From Paulinella micropora (taxonomy: Eukaryota > Cercozoa > Imbricatea > Euglyphida), in NCBI GenBank assembly GCA_009731375.1, contig BJOX01000209.1:614774-643639 (forward strand): DNA of 28,866 nucleotides, given 5' to 3'. The translations under genes and the position numbers were made by a program. Below, in pieces: positions 22,525 to 28,866 of this stretch. Each line of letters starts with the position of its first letter. Position 1 is the stretch's first letter. Under the pieces are notes generated by a model. The model saw only the letters and a program-made list of their open reading frames with translations, was not told the DNA's origin and searched no databases.

Positions 22525-22525
<1 letters not shown>
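21231..22525. other. Interval without a recognised gene
   Basis: AT-rich, mostly unique sequence. It includes one copy of the 64-bp dispersed repeat at 21533-21597. A possible Roc continuation after CTCCCTGGCAG at 21450 (phase fits, APRLLIFVR) is too weak to call. From 22526 a C homopolymer of 40 nt runs into a 10-N gap (22566-22575). Confidence 0.45.
21533..21597 (+). repeat. 64-bp dispersed repeat B, copy 1
   Basis: ACGCAAACACTGTTTTAATA to GCAGAAGAGATA. Contains a short inverted repeat CCACTC...GAGTGG. Confidence 0.85.
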
Positions 22526-22565
<40 letters not shown>

Positions 22566-22757
22566 NNNNNNNNNNTGCGATCGAAGTGACAAATCGTAAC
22601 AGATAATTGACCGATTGATATGTGAATAAGTATAAAAAGAAAATGAATCAAAAAGATTGCAGATGTAGATCAAGATGATGCGTGATTATGTGCGTGCGTA
22701 TATGTGTCAGCGCAATGATCAAGTATCAACATGTTAATTAATGGAGGTGAACTTAAG

Positions 22758-22874
22758 TTTCCGCAGACTGAGAAACCGAAACGCTGGCACCGAGCTCGTC
22801 GCAGACTGAGAAACTGAAACGCTCAGCGAGCTCGTCGCAGACTGAGAAGCCGAAACGCTCACCGAGCTCGTCGT
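22758..22874. repeat. Minisatellite of three units of about 34-38 bp
   Basis: CGCAGACTGAGAAACCGAAA-CGCT-ACCGAGCTCGT units repeat three times with small changes. Confidence 0.92.
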
Positions 22875-22912
22875 AAAATTTTGCAAAATGTCAAGCCGTT
22901 AACTGTATTTTA

Positions 22913-22976
22913 ACGCAAGCACTGTTTTAATAAAATAGTTGCCACTCATAGAGCTGAGTGGGAAGAAGAAGAGATA
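22913..22976 (+). repeat. 64-bp dispersed repeat B, copy 2
   Basis: Same sequence as copy 1 with a few substitutions. The CCACTC...GAGTGG arms are conserved. Confidence 0.85.
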
Positions 22977-23107
22977 CAAATGGAAGAGTTAATTAAGGGG
23001 TGAAGCGAAAAAACATTAATAAAAATAGAAATAAAAAAAACTGAAGAAAAAAAATTAAGTGGAAAATTCAAAGAGGGACATGAACATTTTCAAAACGGCT
23101 GAGAAAA

Positions 23108-23128
23108 ACTGCGAGGTACTTTATCTAC

Positions 23129-23206
<78 letters not shown>

Positions 23207-23207
23207 G

Positions 23208-23242
<35 letters not shown>

Positions 23243-23244
23243 GC
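23108..23244. repeat. (ATCT)n tract
   Basis: ATCT repeat with single CTGT interruptions, directly before element C. Confidence 0.95.
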
Positions 23245-23460
23245 CCTCTGTAATGGAGGTGGGAGCTCGTTCTGCAAGGGGCGCTTTATGGAACGAGCCC
23301 TGGCCCCGCCTGGTACTAGGAAGCTTTGGTATTGCCTGTATCAGTCCCTTCCGTGCAAACATCACGGCTTAGCTGGGCATCGGGTTAATACTTTACCCAC
23401 AGACTTCCTGGTTGACGAAATCAGAAGCTCCTTTTTTCTGACATTAGTCGATATTTCATC
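23245..23460 (+). mobile_element. Dispersed element C, copy 1, with (ATCT)n tail
   Basis: CCTCTGTAATGGAGGTGGGA to GACATTAGTCGATATTTCAT, then (ATCT)n. An inverted copy lies at 24802-25017 and a truncated copy at 25350-25451. No coding potential. The tail and copy structure suggest a non-autonomous retroposon; pol III boxes are not convincing. Confidence 0.62.
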
Positions 23461-23483
23461 TATCTATCTATCTATCTATCTTG

Positions 23484-23545
23484 ACGCAAACACTGTTTTA
23501 ATAGAATACTTGCCACTCGTAGAGGTGAGTGGGAAGCAGAAGAGA

Positions 23546-23547
<2 letters not shown>
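23484..23547 (+). repeat. 64-bp dispersed repeat B, copy 3
   Basis: Same sequence, here embedded with (ATCT)n on both sides. The 3' end GAGATA runs straight into TCTATC. Confidence 0.88.
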
Positions 23548-23607
<60 letters not shown>

Positions 23608-23669
23608 CTTTACCTGGATGATCCGGAGCAAACGAAAGCAAAACAAAGAGTTGAAAAACAACTTTATTC

Positions 23670-23880
23670 AAAGAAGAAGAAGAAGAAGAAGAAGGAGAAG
23701 AAGAAGAAGAAGAAGAAGAAGGAGGAGGAGGAGGAGGAGCAGGAGGAGGAGGAGGAGGAGGAGGAGATGAAGAAGCAGAAGAAGGAAAAAAAAAAAAAGA
23801 ACAAAAGAAGAAGAAGAAGAAGAAGAAGAAGAAGAAGAAGAAGAAGAAGAAGAAGAAGAAGAAGAACAAGAACAAGAAGG
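23670..23880. repeat. (GAA/GGA)n purine tract
   Basis: Trinucleotide purine repeat downstream of the stop codon of the GC-rich minus-strand exon. Confidence 0.95.
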
Positions 23881-23890
23881 GGAGAGAAAG

Positions 23891-24372
23891 CTACGTATCG
23901 AACCGCCGCTGCCGCTTTTGCGGGGGTGGCAACGGTTCTTGTCCGATGTGCGTGTCGTGCACATTCGTCAGTCCCAGGTTCGTCCCGGACTGCACGAAAC
24001 TGCCCGACTCCATCTGCGACGCTTGCACAGCGTATTTTGCGTTCATTTTCGCCGCCACCATGCGCGCCAGCTCGGCCGGGTCCGCTTTCGGTTTCTGCGT
24101 AACGGCTGCGCTGGCCGGCCGGACCACCTGCTCAGGCCGGCCCCACTTCTCGCCCGACACGTGCCCGCTCAGCTGCCACCCGCCGGGTTTTTCGGCGGTT
24201 TTGCTGGCCTCCTCCTGCCGGCCCGCGGCGTCGGGCCGCACGGCCCAGTCGCCTGCGTCCATAGGCTGGTCCAGGTCACGGTGACCGCCACCACCACCAC
24301 TTCCACCCCGCCGGGAGAAACGGTCGCGCGCATGGTCGCGCGAACCGAAACGGCCGGCGGTCCCGGCCGGGC
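23891..24372 (-). CDS. Terminal exon of an unrecognised RGG-containing protein
   Basis: Acceptor TATCTACAAG at 24382-24373 is followed by an open frame of 159 codons to TAG (23893-23891). It begins [20 protein letters not shown], continues [20 protein letters not shown], and has [39 protein letters not shown] and a basic end [12 protein letters not shown]. Arg/Gly-rich segments and a basic C-terminus are common in nuclear RNA-binding proteins; that is inference. Base composition is far more GC-rich than the surroundings and codons favour G/C at position three. Upstream exons are not identified; the next sequence upstream is (GATA)n. An internal Met at 24262 is an alternative start. Confidence 0.65.
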
Positions 24373-24375
24373 CTT

Positions 24376-24383
24376 GTAGATAG

Positions 24384-24441
<58 letters not shown>

Positions 24442-24507
24442 GGATAGATAGATAGATATATAGATAGATATATAGATAGATAAATAGATATATATATAGA
24501 TAGATAT

Positions 24508-24583
<76 letters not shown>

Positions 24584-24717
24584 CAGGAGCGACTACTACA
24601 CTAGCCTACCGAGTGCACACTCTCTCTGCCACCCACTCCCAGAGAGATAGAGAAATACATAGGAAGACAGATAGGCAGTGCAATACTTAGATACTTAGAT
24701 AGGAAGGTGGATAGGTG

Positions 24718-24792
<75 letters not shown>

Positions 24793-24800
24793 GGATAGAT
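24376..24800. repeat. (GATA)n tracts
   Basis: GATA repeats 24377-24584 and 24715-24800 with a short unique spacer 24585-24660. Confidence 0.95.
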
Positions 24801-24801
24801 A

Positions 24802-25017
24802 GATGAGATATCGACTAATGTCAGAAAAAAGGAGCTTCTGATTTCGTCAACCAAGGAAGTGTGTGGGTAAAGTATTAACCCGATGCCCAGCTAAGCCGTG
24901 ATGTTTGCACGGAAGGGACTGATACAGGCGATACCAAAGCTCCCTAGTACCAGGCGGGGCCAGGGCTCGTTCCATAAGCGCCCCTTGCAGAACGAGCTCC
25001 CACCTCCATTACAGAGG
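24802..25017 (-). mobile_element. Dispersed element C, copy 2 (inverted)
   Basis: Near-identical reverse complement of 23245-23460. It begins at the end of a (GATA)n tract, which corresponds to the element's ATCT tail. Confidence 0.65.
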
Positions 25018-25349
25018 ACCCAGTAAGCAGATGGAGTTTCGAGACTGTTCGACAGTCTAGTATAAACCGACAGAGCACTGTGGGTTTTATTCCGGGCTCA
25101 ACAAGCGAGAAAGGGCACCCTGAGGGAACAGGATTGTGCTTCCCGTCGCTATTTCGGCATGTGACTTATAGGCGTATGGCTAGGCACACATAAGGCACCC
25201 CACCACGGGCCCAGCACACCCACACCATCCCCTAATTCTCTGTCTGTCGACAGATGGCACCCATTTCAAAAAACCAAGCCCAAGGGAGGGTCAGTGACAC
25301 CTCAAGTGGCCTTGGTTCACTCCGTAGAGCAAGTGATGAGATCAACTAA

Positions 25350-25451
25350 TGAGATATCGACTAATGTCAGAAAAAAGGAGCTTCTGATTTCGTCAACCAA
25401 GGAAGTCTGTGGGTAAAGTATTAACCCGATGCCCAGCTAAGCCGTGATGTT
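25350..25451 (-). mobile_element. Dispersed element C, copy 3 (cut by gap)
   Basis: Same orientation as copy 2. It stops at the assembly gap 25452-25854. The unique 330 bp between copies 2 and 3 (25018-25349) show no gene. Confidence 0.62.
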
Positions 25452-25854
25452 NNNNNNNNNNNNNNNNNNNNNNNNNNNNNNNNNNNNNNNNNNNNNNNNN
25501 NNNNNNNNNNNNNNNNNNNNNNNNNNNNNNNNNNNNNNNNNNNNNNNNNNNNNNNNNNNNNNNNNNNNNNNNNNNNNNNNNNNNNNNNNNNNNNNNNNNN
25601 NNNNNNNNNNNNNNNNNNNNNNNNNNNNNNNNNNNNNNNNNNNNNNNNNNNNNNNNNNNNNNNNNNNNNNNNNNNNNNNNNNNNNNNNNNNNNNNNNNNN
25701 NNNNNNNNNNNNNNNNNNNNNNNNNNNNNNNNNNNNNNNNNNNNNNNNNNNNNNNNNNNNNNNNNNNNNNNNNNNNNNNNNNNNNNNNNNNNNNNNNNNN
25801 NNNNNNNNNNNNNNNNNNNNNNNNNNNNNNNNNNNNNNNNNNNNNNNNNNNNNN

Positions 25855-26310
<456 letters not shown>

Positions 26311-26324
26311 GATCTATCCATAGC

Positions 26325-26550
26325 GAAGTAAGGTAAGCGGGTAAAAAGGGTAATAGTGAGACAATACTGATATACTGCAAAGAGGAAGCAGTGGGTAAGT
26401 AAGCGGGTAAAAAGGGTAATAGTGAGGCCATCTTGATATACTGCAAAGAGGAAGCAGTGGGGCAGTAGGTGGGTTGAAGGGTAATAGTCAGGCCATCTTG
26501 ATATACTGCAAAGAGGAAGTAGTAGGGCAATAGGTGGGTCGAAAAAGCCA
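26325..26550. repeat. Minisatellite of about 63-66 bp, three copies
   Basis: Units contain GGGTAATAGTGAGGCCATCT and TGATATACTGCAAAGAGGAAG. A fourth partial unit ends at 26545. Confidence 0.9.
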
Positions 26551-26555
26551 ATAAT

Positions 26556-26639
<84 letters not shown>

Positions 26640-26683
26640 ATCTATCTATCTCTCTCTCTCTCTCTCTCTCCCTCCCTCCCTCC

Positions 26684-26721
<38 letters not shown>

Positions 26722-26739
26722 TTCCCTCCCTCTCAGTCC

Positions 26740-26794
<55 letters not shown>

Positions 26795-26883
26795 CCTATC
26801 TCTCTATCTATCTCTCTATCTATCAGGCAACGACAATCCTGAGGGAGGCAGTAACGCGGGTGAAAAAAAAGGCAAGAGTGAGG

Positions 26884-26930
<47 letters not shown>

Positions 26931-26931
26931 C

Positions 26932-26995
<64 letters not shown>

Positions 26996-27037
26996 CTATC
27001 TCTCTCTCTCTCTCTCTCATTCCCTCCCTCTCCCTCC

Positions 27038-27091
<54 letters not shown>

Positions 27092-27171
27092 ACCTATCTC
27101 TCTATCCATCTCTCTATCTATCAGGCAACGACAATCCTGAGGGAGGCAGTAACGAAAAGGCAAGAGTGAGG

Positions 27172-27223
<52 letters not shown>

Positions 27224-27235
27224 CTATCTCTCTAT
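26556..27235. repeat. ATCT/CT tracts with two copies of a 60-bp unique unit
   Basis: CAGGCAACGACAATCCTGAG-GGAGGCAGTAACG occurs at 26824 and 27122. Each copy sits between CT/ATCT repeats, so a whole block of about 300 bp is duplicated in tandem. Confidence 0.9.
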
Positions 27236-27237
27236 CT

Positions 27238-27410
27238 ATGGCAGTAGGTGTGGTGAAAAAGGAATAGTGAGGCAGTAGGCGGTCAAAAAAGGCAATAGTG
27301 AGGCAGTAGGCGTGGTAAAAAGGCAATAGTGAGGCAGTAACGCGGGTGAAAAAGGCAATATTGAGGCAGTAGGCGGGTAAAAAAAAGGCAATATTGAGGC
27401 CATGTTGAGA
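27238..27410. repeat. Minisatellite of about 30-36 bp, five copies
   Basis: Units of GAGGCAGTAGGCG(GG)TAAAAAAGGCAATAGT type with variants. It is related in sequence to the 26325 array. Confidence 0.88.
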
Positions 27411-27461
27411 TACCGGACGGCGCGCCACCGCGGCCGGTTGACCTACATAGATAGATAGATA

Positions 27462-27592
27462 GATATGTTTGGTCTATCAGCTCTGCATATCCGAAGACAT
27501 AGGCATCCATTCCACCCCGCCTCCAGACGGAGGCTGGGTAGCGGGCTGGGAGGAAGCACTAAGCTTAGAATGTATGCAGTCTGAAGGTTCTA
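27462..27592 (-). mobile_element. Dispersed element A, copy 3
   Basis: Reverse complement of 288-425 with scattered substitutions. Both ends abut (GATA)n. The short motif at its 5' end (AATGTATGCAGTCTGAAGG) recurs at 27978-28002, just after a 10-N gap. Confidence 0.65.
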
Positions 27593-27599
27593 CAGATAG

Positions 27600-27967
27600 A
27601 TAGATAGATAGATAGATAGATGAGATGTCGCAAAGGAATGTAGTCCTTGCCAAAGGAACGCAGTTTCACATCAAACAATAATTTGTGTACTGTGCATGTG
27701 TCCGGGATGGGAATCACGGGTAGACTGTGTTCTGGAAAAGAAGAGGAGGAAGGACGTTGAAGAAAAAGGCAATCTAGGAATGGAGAGTGGGAGGATAAGG
27801 AAGAAGAGAAAGAAAAGGAAGCCGTTAGTCCAAGTGTTTTGAGCACCGTAAGCTTGCGCAAGCTACAATGATGACATTGTATGAGGCCTAAACCCCCGCA
27901 GGGACCTAGCCCGGGCTATGCAACACTGGACGGCTATGATGGAATGCAGTCACCAATACGGACTAGA
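27600..27967. other. Unique interval, coding status unclear
   Basis: A minus-strand ORF of 98 codons (27861-27565) contains CTVHKLLFDVKLRSFGKDYI, which looks protein-like but has no recognised motif, no clear splice context and ends in ATCT-derived codons. I do not call a gene. Confidence 0.25.
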
Positions 27968-28002
27968 NNNNNNNNNNAATGTATGCAGTCTGAAGGTTCT
28001 AC

Positions 28003-28057
<55 letters not shown>

Positions 28058-28132
28058 CCCTTCAATCTGCCGGAGCCTGTCCGGGTGCATTCCACCTGCT
28101 GGACAAGATAGATAGATAGATAGATAGATAGG

Positions 28133-28170
<38 letters not shown>

Positions 28171-28224
28171 TGGATGGATGGATAGATAGATAGATAGATG
28201 GATGGATAGATGGATGGATGGATG

Positions 28225-28283
<59 letters not shown>

Positions 28284-28308
28284 CGATAGATAGATGGATA
28301 GATGGAGG

Positions 28309-28373
<65 letters not shown>

Positions 28374-28537
28374 ATTGATGATGATGATGATGATGATGGC
28401 GCTGACGCTAATGCTGCTGCTGCTGCTGCTGATGATGATGATGATAATGACGACGAACATGACGACGATGTTTAGTGATGAATAATGATGATGACGATAT
28501 CAACACTCATACAGAATAATGAGAGCCCAAGCACGCC

Positions 28538-28598
<61 letters not shown>

Positions 28599-28678
28599 TA
28601 TAGGTATATAGGTATATAGGTATATAGGTAGGTAGGTAGGTAGGTAGGTAGGTAGGTAGGTAGATAGGTAGGTAGGTA
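28003..28678. repeat. (GATA)n, (GATG)n and (GGTA)n tracts
   Basis: GATA-type repeats from 28003, a short unique insert 28057-28106, GATA to 28370, a (GAT)n/(GCT)n block 28377-28445, then GATA and (GGTA)n 28540-28678. A (GA)n tract closes the window at 28788-28850. Confidence 0.93.
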
Positions 28679-28802
28679 GAAGCGCCTGTTTGGGTTGCTT
28701 CATGAAAATGGCCATTTTACTATCAGTGTATCGCTGTTAACCAAAATCGACAAGCCAAATATGGATCGGAAGCTCGTAGTTGTTGATGAGAGAGAGAGAG
28801 AA

Positions 28803-28853
<51 letters not shown>

Positions 28854-28866
28854 TGGATTGCGACCT

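Overview
The window is eukaryotic nuclear DNA. Protein-coding information lies in small exons with GT-AG introns, and no bacterial operon structure is visible. Most of the sequence is simple repeat: GATA/ATCT, CT/GA, TATG, GTTAT, CTA, ATT, GAAA and AAAT tracts, with minisatellites, SINE-like elements and seven assembly gaps, two of them exactly 10 N. The species cannot be named. A repeat-rich protist or alga with intron-rich genes fits. Nearly all long ORFs are translated microsatellites and are not genes.

The clearest gene is on the minus strand, 15840 to 4793. Twelve exons, all with compatible splice phases, join into a 355-residue protein with four CBS motifs (two Bateman modules). It resembles the AMPK-gamma / SNF4 / plant KING1-type energy-sensing subunits. 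Coding sequence is 1,068 nt, spread over 11 kb. Each long intron is filled mainly by its own microsatellite types. Introns 5 and 7 also hold extra copies of the downstream acceptor plus the start of the exon: three copies for exon 6 and seven for exon 8.

From 15841 to about 18690 is a less repetitive interval, probably intergenic between divergent genes. The plus strand then carries two leucine-rich-repeat exons (18693-18924). Two further exons (20565-20702, 21037-21230) resemble the Roc GTPase domain of ROCO proteins. The second of these has its reading frame interrupted internally. Between the LRR and Roc exons, on the minus strand, is a plausible four-exon gene for an unrecognised 149-residue protein (20159-18967).

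From 21240 to the end the window is mostly repeats: a 64-bp dispersed hairpin repeat, an inverted pair of 210-bp elements with ATCT/GATA tails, minisatellites and long ATCT tracts. One GC-rich terminal exon of an unrecognised RGG-containing protein (24372-23891, minus) stands among them. The left end (1-4790) is a dispersed element with an ATCT tail, CT and CTT tracts, a 16-bp minisatellite and a 1.2-kb stretch with no recognisable gene.

The observation most worth following is the recurrent pairing of duplicated exon-intron junctions with expanded microsatellites, seen in both multi-exon minus-strand genes.
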